Origin: JABAYQ01 sp018608925
Lineage (GTDB): Bacteria > Bacteroidota > Bacteroidia > Flavobacteriales > UBA7312
DNA: 15,610 nt
Direction of reading: 5' to 3'
Assembly: GCA_037625715.1 (NCBI GenBank)
Contig: JASJHQ010000063.1
Coordinates: 1 to 15,610 of the forward strand
Every line of letters begins with the position of its first letter. Within the stretch, counting starts at the first letter, position 1. Positions 1 through 8,175 of this stretch are shown in pieces. Under the pieces are notes generated by a model that saw nothing but the letters and a program-made list of their open reading frames with translations, made no database searches and had not been told where the DNA came from. Both the position numbers and the translations under genes were made by a program.

Positions 1-28
1 GCTATCTACCTTCTTTAATCAAAAATGC

Positions 29-36
29 TATTTTTG
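29..36 (+). promoter_or_regulatory. Putative -7 promoter element for hppA
   Basis: TATTTTTG matches the Bacteroidota -7 consensus TAnnTTTG exactly and lies 33 bases before the ATG at 70. No clear -33 TTG is visible in the 28 bases upstream. If real, transcription starts near 40, which rules out the in-frame ATG at 25 as the start codon. Confidence 0.5.
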
Positions 37-69
37 CACCGATTTAAAATTTTAACTAAAATAAAAAAT

Positions 70-2547
70 ATGGAATTTATTGTAAATTATTTGCCTCTTT
101 TTGGTGTTTTAGCTCTTGCATTTGTTTTTTGGAAAAACGCTTGGGTTTCAAAACAAGATGAAGGTAACGAAAAAATGTCTCGAATTGCAAAAAATATTGC
201 AGACGGAGCAATGTCATTTCTTAAAGCAGAATACAAAGTTTTATCTGTATTTGTTGCTGCTGTAGCTGTATTATTATTCTTTAAAGGTTCTGCAGAAGAA
301 AACTCAACTGGAATGGTTGCATTCTCATTTGTAATTGGAGCGATCTGTTCAGCTTTAGCAGGATTTATTGGTATGAAAGTTGCAACAAAAGCAAACGTTA
401 GAACGACTCAAGCTGCTAGAACTTCATTAGGAAAAGCATTAGAAGTTGCTTTCTCTGGTGGTGCTGTTATGGGACTTGGAGTTGTAGGTTTGGGAGTTTT
501 AGGTTTAAGCCTTTTATTATCTCTTTACCAAGGAATGTACGAATCAACAACTGTTGTTTTAAATGTACTTTCTGGATTCTCTTTAGGAGCTTCTTCTATC
601 GCATTATTCGCTAGAGTTGGTGGCGGTATTTATACTAAAGCTGCCGATGTTGGCGCTGACCTTGTAGGTAAAGTAGAAGCAGGAATTCCTGAAGATCACC
701 CATTAAACCCTGCTACTATTGCAGATAACGTTGGTGACAATGTTGGAGATGTTGCTGGTATGGGTGCTGACCTTTTCGAATCTTATGTTGGTTCTATTAT
801 CGGAACAATGGTTTTAGGTTCTTATCTATTTACGGATTCTTTAGAAGCTGTATTCTTACCATTGGTTTTAGCTGCTGTTGGTATTGTTATGTCTATTATT
901 GGTACTTTCTTCGTGAAAGTAAAAGATGGAGGTTCTCCTCACAAAGCATTAAATATTGGTGAATTTGGTTCAGCTGGTTTAATGATTATTGCATCTTACT
1001 TTATAATAAACGAGATGCTTCCTGAAACTTGGATTAGCGAAGGTATGCAGTATACTGCAATGGGAGTATTCTGGGCAACTATTGCTGGTTTAATTGCTGG
1101 TTTAGCTGTAGGAAAAGTTACTGAATACTATACTGGTACAGGAACTAAGCCAGTACAATCTATTATTGATCAATCAGAAACAGGAGCTGCAACAACTATT
1201 ATTGCTGGTTTAGGTGTAGGTATGATGTCTACTGCCTTCCCAATTTTAATAATTGCTGCTGCAATTATGGTTTCTCACGAATTTGCTGGTTTATACGGTA
1301 TTGCAATTGCTGCAGTAGGTATGTTAGCAAACACAGGAATTCAGTTAGCAGTTGATGCTTACGGACCAATTTCTGATAATGCTGGTGGTATTGCTGAAAT
1401 GGCTGAACTTCCTGCTGAAGTAAGACAAAGAACAGACGAATTAGATGCTGTAGGTAATACTACTGCTGCTATTGGTAAAGGATTTGCAATTGCATCTGCT
1501 GCTCTTACTGCATTAGCTTTATTTGCTGCCTTTATGAAAGTTGCTGGTATTTCTTCAATTGATGTTTCTCGCCCAGATATTATGGCAGGACTATTAGTTG
1601 GTTCAATGCTTCCTTTTGTTTTCTCTGCAATGGCAATGAATGCTGTAGGTAGAGCTGCAATGGCAATGATCGAAGAAGTAAGACGTCAGTTTAGAGACAT
1701 TCCAGCTCTTAAAGCTGCATTAGAAGTGATGCGTAAGTATGATTCTGATATGAGTAAAGCTACTCCTGAAGACAGAAAAATATTTGATGCTGCCGATGGT
1801 GTTGCTGAATATGATAAGTGTGTAGATATTTCTACTAAAGCATCTATTAAAGAAATGGTTGCCCCAGGTTTGTTAGCAATAATTGTTCCTGTACTTGTAG
1901 GATTTATTGGTGGCCCAGAAATGTTAGGTGGTCTATTAGCTGGTGTTACTGCATCAGGAGTATTGATGGCTATTTTCCAGTCAAACGCAGGTGGTGCTTG
2001 GGATAATGCTAAGAAAACTATTGAAGAGCAAGGAAGAAAAGGATCAGAAGCTCACAAAGCATCTGTAGTAGGTGATACTGTTGGAGATCCATTCAAAGAT
2101 ACTTCAGGTCCTTCTTTAAATATCTTACTGAAATTAATGTCAGTAGTAGCTTTAGTTATTGCTCCATCTATTGCAATAAATAAAGAAGCCGTTAAAGATA
2201 TTGCCGTTTTAAACAACGACTCTCAAACTATTGAAGTAGTTATTGATGGAGAGTCTGCTGTATTTGGAATGATGTCTCCAAATATTTATGGAGAAAATGG
2301 TTCTGTTGAAATGGTTGATATAAATCTTGGAAAAGGTGTTTCTAAAGATGATAATTTTTCTGATAAATTCTATTCTTCTAAAAATAATTTTGTATCAAAA
2401 TCTTTACAACAAGTAGATAGAGATTCTTACAGAGCAAAAGGAGTAATTACTTTTGGTCAAATTTCTAAAATGAAATGTGAAATTACTTTTGATTCTGATG
2501 GAAAGTCAATTAAAAATGCAGTAATTACTCATGATTCTAAAAAATAA
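70..2547 (+). CDS. hppA: K+-dependent membrane-bound ion-pumping pyrophosphatase with C-terminal extension
   Basis: This integral membrane enzyme hydrolyses cytoplasmic pyrophosphate and uses the energy to export H+ or Na+. From ATG 70 the protein has 825 residues. Visible family motifs are the substrate-binding segment DVGADLVGKVE (D193, D197, K201, E203), the DNVGDNVGD acidic loop that follows, DNAGGIAEMA from D436, and DTVGDPFKDTSGPS near the end of the core. GNTTAAIGKG (462-471) has Ala466 and Gly469, where K+-independent enzymes carry Lys and Thr, so this is the K+-dependent type. Gate glutamate E237 in DLFESY occupies the position seen in Na+ pumps and in some K+-dependent H+ pumps, so the pumped ion cannot be settled by reading. 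The 16-helix core ends near residue 703. About 120 further hydrophilic residues follow, which is atypical of the roughly 700-residue family core. ATG 70 is preferred over ATG 25 because a promoter element lies between them and MEFIVNYLPLFG begins helix 1 as expected. Confidence 0.95.
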   Translation: MEFIVNYLPLFGVLALAFVFWKNAWVSKQDEGNEKMSRIAKNIADGAMSFLKAEYKVLSVFVAAVAVLLFFKGSAEENSTGMVAFSFVIGAICSALAGFIGMKVATKANVRTTQAARTSLGKALEVAFSGGAVMGLGVVGLGVLGLSLLLSLYQGMYESTTVVLNVLSGFSLGASSIALFARVGGGIYTKAADVGADLVGKVEAGIPEDHPLNPATIADNVGDNVGDVAGMGADLFESYVGSIIGTMVLGSYLFTDSLEAVFLPLVLAAVGIVMSIIGTFFVKVKDGGSPHKALNIGEFGSAGLMIIASYFIINEMLPETWISEGMQYTAMGVFWATIAGLIAGLAVGKVTEYYTGTGTKPVQSIIDQSETGAATTIIAGLGVGMMSTAFPILIIAAAIMVSHEFAGLYGIAIAAVGMLANTGIQLAVDAYGPISDNAGGIAEMAELPAEVRQRTDELDAVGNTTAAIGKGFAIASAALTALALFAAFMKVAGISSIDVSRPDIMAGLLVGSMLPFVFSAMAMNAVGRAAMAMIEEVRRQFRDIPALKAALEVMRKYDSDMSKATPEDRKIFDAADGVAEYDKCVDISTKASIKEMVAPGLLAIIVPVLVGFIGGPEMLGGLLAGVTASGVLMAIFQSNAGGAWDNAKKTIEEQGRKGSEAHKASVVGDTVGDPFKDTSGPSLNILLKLMSVVALVIAPSIAINKEAVKDIAVLNNDSQTIEVVIDGESAVFGMMSPNIYGENGSVEMVDINLGKGVSKDDNFSDKFYSSKNNFVSKSLQQVDRDSYRAKGVITFGQISKMKCEITFDSDGKSIKNAVITHDSKK

Positions 2548-2594
2548 GTCGCTAACAATGGTGTAAACCATTTGAAGTAATTATTTATATATCA

Positions 2595-2630
2595 TAAAAA
2601 AGCCCAGCAAAATTTGCTGGGCTTTTTTTA
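2595..2630. terminator. Bidirectional intrinsic terminator between hppA and deoxynucleoside kinase 1
   Basis: The stem AGCCCAGC (2601-2608) pairs with GCTGGGCT (2616-2623), and the AAAATTT between them can extend the pairing. A T-tract follows on the plus strand (2623-2629) and an A-tract precedes (2596-2601), giving a T-tract on the minus strand. It lies between two convergent genes ending at 2547 and 2646, so it can stop transcription from both sides. Confidence 0.9.
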
Positions 2631-2645
2631 TGCTTTGTTTTATGA

Positions 2646-3257
2646 TTAGAAAAGTCCGTTAATTTCGGCTTCTATTTTTGTTATAATTTTTCCTAGGTCT
2701 TCTTTATTATTTTGAAAATCTAGGTCGTCTACGTCGATTATAAGAAGCTTGTTTTCGTATTCCGATATCCAGGCCTCATATCTTTCGTTTAATCGATTAA
2801 GGTAGTCTAAGCGGATAGAATTTTCATAGTCTCTTCCACGCTTCTGAATCTGTTCCACAAGATTAGGAACAGAAGACCTTAAATAGATTAATAAATTAGG
2901 TGCAGGAATAAAAGCGTTCATGAGATTAAACAGACTAGAATAGTTGTCAAAATCTCTAGTACTCATCAATCCCATTGCATGAAGGTTTGGAGCAAAAATA
3001 AATGCATCTTCGTAAATAGTTCGATCTTGAATTACATTTTTATCTCCATTATGGATTTTTTGAACCTGACCAAATCTACTTTTCATGAAGTAAACCTGTA
3101 GATTAAAAGACCATCGCTGCATGTCTTTATAAAAATCATTCAAGTAAGGATTATCATCAACATCTTCATAATGAGCATCCCATCCATAATGTTTGGACAA
3201 TAAACTAGTTAATGTTGTTTTTCCTGATCCTATATTTCCTGCTATTGCTATATGCAT
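2646..3257 (-). CDS. Deoxynucleoside kinase 1 (deoxyadenosine/deoxyguanosine kinase family)
   Basis: It phosphorylates a deoxynucleoside at the 5' position in the cytoplasm for dNTP salvage. The 203-residue protein has the P-loop GNIGSGKTT (7-15), an acidic residue in the catalytic-base position (E31 in YEDVDDNPYL), the family DRT motif (D78-R79-T80), and an arginine-rich lid KRGRDYE (139-145). The P-loop, DRT and lid together place it in the dNK family rather than with thymidylate kinases or type II thymidine kinases. The purine deoxynucleoside preference is inferred from resemblance to bacterial dAK/dGK sequences and is not proven. It starts 27 bases after the stop of the GH3-family gene on the same strand and is probably co-transcribed with it. 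A second, divergent paralogue lies at 8671-9300. Confidence 0.9.
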   Translation of the reverse strand: MHIAIAGNIGSGKTTLTSLLSKHYGWDAHYEDVDDNPYLNDFYKDMQRWSFNLQVYFMKSRFGQVQKIHNGDKNVIQDRTIYEDAFIFAPNLHAMGLMSTRDFDNYSSLFNLMNAFIPAPNLLIYLRSSVPNLVEQIQKRGRDYENSIRLDYLNRLNERYEAWISEYENKLLIIDVDDLDFQNNKEDLGKIITKIEAEINGLF

Positions 3258-3284
3258 TGTCGACTCGATTTTGGTGATACTAAT

Positions 3285-4817
3285 TTAATTTAATTTATAT
3301 GATTTCAAACTTAAACTTTCATTTTTAAACATCGACTCAACAAGCTCTCTGTTGTTGTTTAATCTTGCTACTTTAAATTGCCTTCCTAATCGATTGTTTT
3401 TTTTCATCCAATTATAAAAATATCCTTGAATTACTACGTTTAAAATAGGAGCTTCAAGCGCTAGGTTTTTGTTTCTTTTGGCTTCGTAGTCCGAATTTAG
3501 ATTTTTTAGATTCTCGTCCAATATACTTAGAAACTCTATTTTATTTATTGGTTCTTTTTCAAATTCTATAAACCATTCGTGTGCTCCTTTTTTTCCTTTA
3601 TCCATAAAAACAGGTGCTACGGTGTATTCGTTAATAATAGAGTCTGTTAATTGGCAAGTTATTTTTAGTGCTTGATTTGCGTTTTCCACTATTAATTCTT
3701 CTCCAAAAGCATTTATAAACTGAGTTGTTCTGCCAGTAATTTTAATTCTATAAGGTGATGTGGATGTAAATGTTACTGTATCTCCGATTAAATACCTCCA
3801 AAGACCAGCGTTTGTTGTAATTATAAGGGCGTAGTTTTTGTTTTTTTGTACTTGCCATAAAGGAATTGCATTCTCATTTGAAAAATCATCCATTGCTATA
3901 AATTCATAAAAAATTCCGTAGTCAAGCATTAAAAGCATTTCATCGCTATTTTTCTGATCTTGTATTCCGAAAAAACCTTCTGATGCATTATAGGTTTCTA
4001 AATAGTTTATTGGCTGAGGGAATTGCTTACTAAATTGTTCTCTGTATGGATCGAAGTTTATTCCGCCATGCATGTAAAGTTGCATATTAGGCCATACTTC
4101 TTGCATGTTTTTAGCTCCTGTATTTTTTAGTATTTCTTGGAACAAAACTAATATCCATGAAGGAACACCCGAAATGTTTGTTACGTCTTCTTTGGCAGTT
4201 ATTATTGCCATTTGTTTTATTTTCTTTTCAAAGTCATTCATCAAACGAATTTCTTTATTTGGAGTTTGGTGAAGATTTACCCAAAATGGAAGGTTTTCTA
4301 CAATGATTGCCGACATGTCCCCATCTTTTGTTTGTTGCGATAAGGATGGCTCGTGGCTTCCTCCCATTATTACACTTTTCCCATTAAAAATGGTAGTACT
4401 TGGGTAGTTTTCGCAATACATAGATAACATGTCTTTACCTCCCTTAAAATGGCAATCCATTAAAGATTCTTGAGTGACTGGTATGTATTTGCTTTTTGAT
4501 CCGCTTGTTCCTGAAGACTTAGCAAACCATTTACTTTGTGAGGGCCATAAGATATTTTCTTCTCCTTTTCTAAGTCTTAAAATATCTCCTGCTATATCAT
4601 CGTAGTTTGAAATAGGAATTCTGTTTTTGAAATCTTGGTACGTTTTAATGCTTTCAAAATCATATTTTATTCCCCACTCTGTTTTTTGCGCAGTGTTTAG
4701 AAGCTTGAAAAGTATCTCATTTTGTACGTCATGAGGGAATTTAATGAAGAGTTCTATTTGGTGAATTCTTTTTCTCATTACCCATGACATAAAGGTGCTT
4801 TTTAATGAAAAAATCAT
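3285..4817 (-). CDS. GH3-family acyl-adenylate-forming protein
   Basis: This is a bacterial member of the GH3 family, whose plant members adenylate a carboxylic acid (jasmonate, auxin) and conjugate it to an amino acid. The bacterial substrate is unknown to me. In the 510-residue protein I see the nucleotide-binding loop SSGTSGSKSKYIP (101-113), the adenylate motif YNASEGFFG (276-284), RYLIGDTV (341-348), and the hinge region ITGRTTQFINAFGEEL ending at residue 375, followed by a smaller C-terminal domain. All three classical ANL/GH3 adenylation motifs appear intact, so the enzyme is probably active. There is no signal peptide. The start fits the family, with a short hydrophobic lead into KRIHQIELF. 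It is divergent from the DUF2797 gene and upstream of deoxynucleoside kinase 1, but neither neighbour identifies the substrate. Confidence 0.9.
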   Translation of the reverse strand: MIFSLKSTFMSWVMRKRIHQIELFIKFPHDVQNEILFKLLNTAQKTEWGIKYDFESIKTYQDFKNRIPISNYDDIAGDILRLRKGEENILWPSQSKWFAKSSGTSGSKSKYIPVTQESLMDCHFKGGKDMLSMYCENYPSTTIFNGKSVIMGGSHEPSLSQQTKDGDMSAIIVENLPFWVNLHQTPNKEIRLMNDFEKKIKQMAIITAKEDVTNISGVPSWILVLFQEILKNTGAKNMQEVWPNMQLYMHGGINFDPYREQFSKQFPQPINYLETYNASEGFFGIQDQKNSDEMLLMLDYGIFYEFIAMDDFSNENAIPLWQVQKNKNYALIITTNAGLWRYLIGDTVTFTSTSPYRIKITGRTTQFINAFGEELIVENANQALKITCQLTDSIINEYTVAPVFMDKGKKGAHEWFIEFEKEPINKIEFLSILDENLKNLNSDYEAKRNKNLALEAPILNVVIQGYFYNWMKKNNRLGRQFKVARLNNNRELVESMFKNESLSLKSYKLN

Positions 4818-4844
4818 ATCTTCGATTCAGTGTTTATTTAAGGC

Positions 4845-4852
4845 TAAAAATA
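4845..4852 (-). promoter_or_regulatory. Possible -7 promoter element for GH3/dNK1
   Basis: The minus strand reads TATTTTTA, matching five of the six fixed positions of TAnnTTTG (the final G is A). Its spacing to the GH3 start codon, 27 bases, resembles that of the stronger elements upstream of sppA and the TPR lipoprotein. No -33 TTG is evident at proper spacing. I found no good element on the plus strand for the DUF2797 gene in the same 45-base gap. Confidence 0.3.
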
Positions 4853-4862
4853 TCAATTTCAA

Positions 4863-5657
4863 ATGAAAGTAACAGGCAGTTTGCAAAAAATGAAGAGCGA
4901 ATTAACTAATCCGATTAGTTACCATTTGCCAATAGGAGATCAGTTGGTAGATATGAATTCTCTTATCGGAAAAGACATACTATTTAATTACGAAAACCTT
5001 ATTTTTTGTGTCGATTGCGGGGTTCAAACATACAAGTCTTTTAATCAAGGGTTTTGTTATCCTTGTTTTAAAGATTCTCCAATGGCATCCGAATGTATTA
5101 TTCATCCTGAAAAGTGTCAGGCTCATTTAGGAATAGGAAGAGATATGGAGTGGGAAAAGAAATACCATTTAACTCCACAGTTAGTTTATCTAGCTCTTAC
5201 TGCTAACGCTAAAGTTGGGATAACTAGAAAGCCTCAGATTCCTACAAGATGGATTGATCAAGGAGCCTACCAAACCATTATTTTAGCAGAAACGCCTAAT
5301 CGTTATTTGTCAGGGATGATAGAGGTTCATTTAAAGTCTTTCATAGCTGATAAAACCCATTGGCAAAAAATGCTGAAGAATGATTTAAATCCGGATGTTA
5401 ATTTGATAGAATTGAAAAAGGAAATGATTAGCCATCTTCCTCCAGATTTAAAACAATATGTTGTGGATTCGGAAATGTTGCAGTTAGAGTATCCTGTCTT
5501 GGAATATCCTACTAAAGTTAAGAGTATGAGTTTTGATAAAACCAACGAGATTAGCGGCAAGCTTACGGGCATTAAAGGCCAGTATTTAATGTTGGATAAT
5601 CAGTTTGTTTTAAACGTTAGAAAACATACTGGTTATGTGGTTAGTTTAAATTATTAA
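4863..5657 (+). CDS. DUF2797 family protein: zinc-ribbon-like Cys cluster plus GIY-YIG-like segment
   Basis: The biochemical role is not known to me. The 264-residue, apparently cytoplasmic protein has an N-terminal segment, then two CxxC pairs (C49/C52 in FCVDCG and C65/C68 in FCYPCF) that look like a zinc ribbon. Next comes SECIIHPEKCQAHLG with C78, H81, C85 and H88, which may form a second metal site. The most conserved-looking part follows: VYLALTANAKVGITRKPQIP, then TRWIDQGA, NRYLSG and IEVHLKSF (about 108-160). The order Tyr, VGI, Arg, Glu resembles the GIY-YIG nuclease core; this is inference, discussed in the findings. The first ATG fits the family N-terminus (KVTGSLQKM). It is divergent from GH3, and its stop codon overlaps that of yhhQ. 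Confidence 0.85.
   Translation: MKVTGSLQKMKSELTNPISYHLPIGDQLVDMNSLIGKDILFNYENLIFCVDCGVQTYKSFNQGFCYPCFKDSPMASECIIHPEKCQAHLGIGRDMEWEKKYHLTPQLVYLALTANAKVGITRKPQIPTRWIDQGAYQTIILAETPNRYLSGMIEVHLKSFIADKTHWQKMLKNDLNPDVNLIELKKEMISHLPPDLKQYVVDSEMLQLEYPVLEYPTKVKSMSFDKTNEISGKLTGIKGQYLMLDNQFVLNVRKHTGYVVSLNY
5654..5657. other. Overlapping stop codons of convergent genes
   Basis: The four bases TTAA hold the DUF2797 stop (TAA, 5655-5657, plus) and the yhhQ stop (TAA, 5654-5656, minus). There is no intergenic space for a terminator, so each transcript must run antisense into the other gene. Confidence 0.95.
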
Positions 5658-6340
5658 TAAGGAATTTCTTCTCCAAATTTTAAATTTAATTTTTTCCTGA
5701 TAAAGTATGTTGCTAGGTAAAGTAATGGGGTGTCTAAAAGAGCTACAATTACTTTAAATAAAACTCCGCTTATTAATAATATCCAAAACTTATCCCATTC
5801 AATTACATTAAAGTAACATAATAGTATTAGTACTATTGACGTGTCTGCTAATTGGGAGCAAAAAGTGGATGCATTGTTTCTTAACCACAATTTTTTTCCA
5901 TTAGTTAGCTTTTTCCAAAAGTGATAAATTCTCACATCTATAAATTGAGCTCCTAAATAAGCAATCATTGACGCTCCAACTGCTATAGTAGTGAAGCTAA
6001 ATACCGAATTAAATGTTTTATCGTCTATTGGTGACCATGAAGTAGCAGGTGCTGCATCGGAAACCCAAATAATTAACAGAACAAATAAGCTTGCGAATAA
6101 TCCTGAAACTACTACGTCAGTGGCTTTCTTTTTCCCGTAAATTTCTGATATAATATCGGTAACAAGAAAAGTGATAGGGTATGGGATTATTCCGACTGAA
6201 ATCTCAAAATTGTACCATCCAAACGGATTCCAACTAAAGAACTTTTGAAAAATTAAATTACTGGCAACTAAGGAAGCAATAAACAAGCCCGCTAGTATAA
6301 GGAATATACGATTAGATAATGTTCTAACGTCTTTTTTCAT
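5654..6340 (-). CDS. yhhQ: Queuosine precursor transporter (VUT/YhhQ family)
   Basis: This inner-membrane protein is of the family that imports queuosine precursors such as preQ0/preQ1 for tRNA wobble-base modification. It has 228 residues, close to the 221 of E. coli YhhQ. About six hydrophobic segments are visible, beginning with residues 11-30. The family signatures are ITFLVTDIISEIYGKKKA, with its acidic Asp and Glu in a membrane segment, and LRNNASTFCSQLADTSIV in the second half. Its ATG directly abuts the sppA stop (TAA then ATG with no gap), so it is probably translated by coupling within an sppA-yhhQ operon. Its stop overlaps the convergent DUF2797 stop, and no terminator hairpin is seen there. 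Confidence 0.9.
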   Translation of the reverse strand: MKKDVRTLSNRIFLILAGLFIASLVASNLIFQKFFSWNPFGWYNFEISVGIIPYPITFLVTDIISEIYGKKKATDVVVSGLFASLFVLLIIWVSDAAPATSWSPIDDKTFNSVFSFTTIAVGASMIAYLGAQFIDVRIYHFWKKLTNGKKLWLRNNASTFCSQLADTSIVLILLCYFNVIEWDKFWILLISGVLFKVIVALLDTPLLYLATYFIRKKLNLKFGEEIPY

Positions 6341-8107
6341 TTATCTGATTTCAAATGTCTGAGGCATTCTCATCTGGATTTGGTCCATTGAGTTAATGTT
6401 TTTTAATTCCATATAAGTGTCGTAAAAATCGCCTAATTCTTTTTTGACAATTGAACTTCTAACTTCTTCACCCATTAAATCTTGTAATAACACTTCAATC
6501 GGATCTTTTTGTTTTGGAAGGTTTACGATTCTATAATCTTGTAAGTCAGCCATATTAGAACTTATTTCAATAGCAGTCTCTAAGCCTCCTAATACATCAA
6601 CTAAACCCAATTCTAAAGCATCTCTTCCAGTCCATACTCTTCCTTGTCCTACGCTGTCAACGTATTCTTTACTAAGATTTCTTCCTATAGCAACTCTGCT
6701 GATAAATGTATCGTATACGTTTTCTACTGAGTTTTGAATTATTTGTCTTTCTACTCTAGTAAGTGGTCTAAAAATGGTGCCTATGTCGGCGTGTTTATTA
6801 GTCTTTACGGTGTCGATCGTAATTCCTAATTTATTATTCATCATTTCTTTGGCATTCATTAATACCCCAAACACACCAATAGATCCTGTTATAGTAGTAG
6901 GGTTTGCAACTATAGTGTCTGCCTGACAGGCTATGTAGTAGCCTCCTGAAGCAGCAACGTCACCCATTGATACAATTACTGGTTTAGCTTCTTTAGCTAA
7001 AGCCATTTCTCTTAAAATAGTTTCTGAAGCTAAGGCTGAACCTCCAGGAGAGTTAACTCTTAAAACAATTGCTTTAACGTTTTTGTCTTCTCTTGCTTCA
7101 CGTATGGTTTTAGATAATCCTTCTGAGCCAATTGATTCTGGAGAACCTTCTCCGCCATTTATTTCTCCAGTAGCATAGATTACTGCAATCTTGTTTTTCG
7201 AATATTTTGTGTTTTTGTCTTTTACAGAAACGTCTTTATATTTATTTAAGGAAACAAAATTTATTTTTTGATCTTTAGTTAAGTTCAATTTTGATTTTAA
7301 ACTATCTACCAGTTCGTCTTTAAATGCTAGTTTGTCTACTAGATTATATTGTAATGCTTGATCCGCTTCTTGAATTAGCAAATTTTGAGCCATAGAGTTA
7401 ATTTCTTTTTGGCTCAAAGATCTTCCTTCGCTCATTCCTTTTGTTAAATCTCCCCATAATGAAGTTAAAAATCGGGATACTTGCATTCTGTTAGATTTGC
7501 TCATTTTTTCGAGCATAAAAGGTTCAACAGCACTTTTAAATTTTCCGTGTCTGATAATTTGTGCTTCTACCTCTAGTTTTTCTAATGTATTTTTGAAAAA
7601 CATTCCTTGATAGGCTAATCCTTTTAATTCCAACATACCTTGAGGGTGTAAGTAAATTTCATCTGCAACAGAAGAAATATAGTAGGCTGACTGACCATAT
7701 ACTTCAGAGTATGAAAGGATAAATTTATTGGTGGAATCTTTAAATTCTTTTAATTTATTTCTGATTTCCTCTAGGGTAGCAATGCTTGCAGATATGTTTT
7801 CTACATTAAGATATATACCTTTTATTCTATCGTCTTTTTTTGCTTTTTCTATGGAGGATAAAATGTTATTTAATCCAACTTTTTCCTCCGACTGATTGAT
7901 TATATTTTCAATGTCAATTTCGTCGTTTCCTCGATCAATAATTTGACCTTTAAAGTTGATCTTTAAAACAGAATTATTTTTAATAGTGGTTTCTTCAGCG
8001 TCTGAGCTCGATGAGACTATTATTCCTATAATAACAAAGAAAATGATGAAGAAGGATATAACCATCGTCAACACTGATCCGACAAGTCTTTTTAAGAAGT
8101 TTAACAT
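6341..8107 (-). CDS. sppA: Signal peptide peptidase SppA, 67 kDa type (family S49)
   Basis: This membrane-anchored serine protease degrades leftover signal peptides and other membrane-released peptides. It has 588 residues (E. coli SppA has 618) with a single N-terminal membrane anchor at about 9-33 and the rest presumably periplasmic. Both tandem S49-type domains are present. The catalytic Lys is K191 in HGKFKSAVEPF, matching E. coli K209, and the nucleophile is S387 in MGDVAASGGYYIA, matching E. coli S409. RVNSPGGSALASE (350-362) and the TITGSIGVFG loop (405-414) are typical of the second domain. The dyad is intact, so activity is expected. It is first in the sppA-yhhQ unit and divergent from folK, with its own -7 element at 8133-8140. 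Confidence 0.95.
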   Translation of the reverse strand: MLNFLKRLVGSVLTMVISFFIIFFVIIGIIVSSSSDAEETTIKNNSVLKINFKGQIIDRGNDEIDIENIINQSEEKVGLNNILSSIEKAKKDDRIKGIYLNVENISASIATLEEIRNKLKEFKDSTNKFILSYSEVYGQSAYYISSVADEIYLHPQGMLELKGLAYQGMFFKNTLEKLEVEAQIIRHGKFKSAVEPFMLEKMSKSNRMQVSRFLTSLWGDLTKGMSEGRSLSQKEINSMAQNLLIQEADQALQYNLVDKLAFKDELVDSLKSKLNLTKDQKINFVSLNKYKDVSVKDKNTKYSKNKIAVIYATGEINGGEGSPESIGSEGLSKTIREAREDKNVKAIVLRVNSPGGSALASETILREMALAKEAKPVIVSMGDVAASGGYYIACQADTIVANPTTITGSIGVFGVLMNAKEMMNNKLGITIDTVKTNKHADIGTIFRPLTRVERQIIQNSVENVYDTFISRVAIGRNLSKEYVDSVGQGRVWTGRDALELGLVDVLGGLETAIEISSNMADLQDYRIVNLPKQKDPIEVLLQDLMGEEVRSSIVKKELGDFYDTYMELKNINSMDQIQMRMPQTFEIR

Positions 8108-8132
8108 GTTTTTGCTTATTAATTATTTAAAA

Positions 8133-8140
8133 CAAATTTA
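8133..8140 (-). promoter_or_regulatory. Putative -7 promoter element for sppA-yhhQ
   Basis: The minus strand reads TAAATTTG, an exact match to TAnnTTTG, 25 bases before the sppA ATG, which predicts a leader of roughly 20 bases. No convincing -33 TTG is visible. Confidence 0.5.
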
Positions 8141-8175
8141 TTTAAATTTTGATGAATAATGATCTGTGTGTTTGT

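Noticed and set aside
25..69. Upstream in-frame ATG adding 15 residues to hppA
   Set aside because: A perfect -7 element (29-36) lies inside this stretch, and the added residues (MLFLHRFKILTKIKN) are not family-like; ATG 70 begins the expected first helix.
5327..5572. 81-codon minus-strand open frame inside the DUF2797 gene
   Set aside because: It is fully antisense to a well-supported gene, and its translation shows no recognisable domain.
7956..8159. 67-codon plus-strand open frame over the sppA N-terminus
   Set aside because: It mirrors the sequence encoding the sppA membrane anchor on the other strand, has no start context and shows no recognisable domain.
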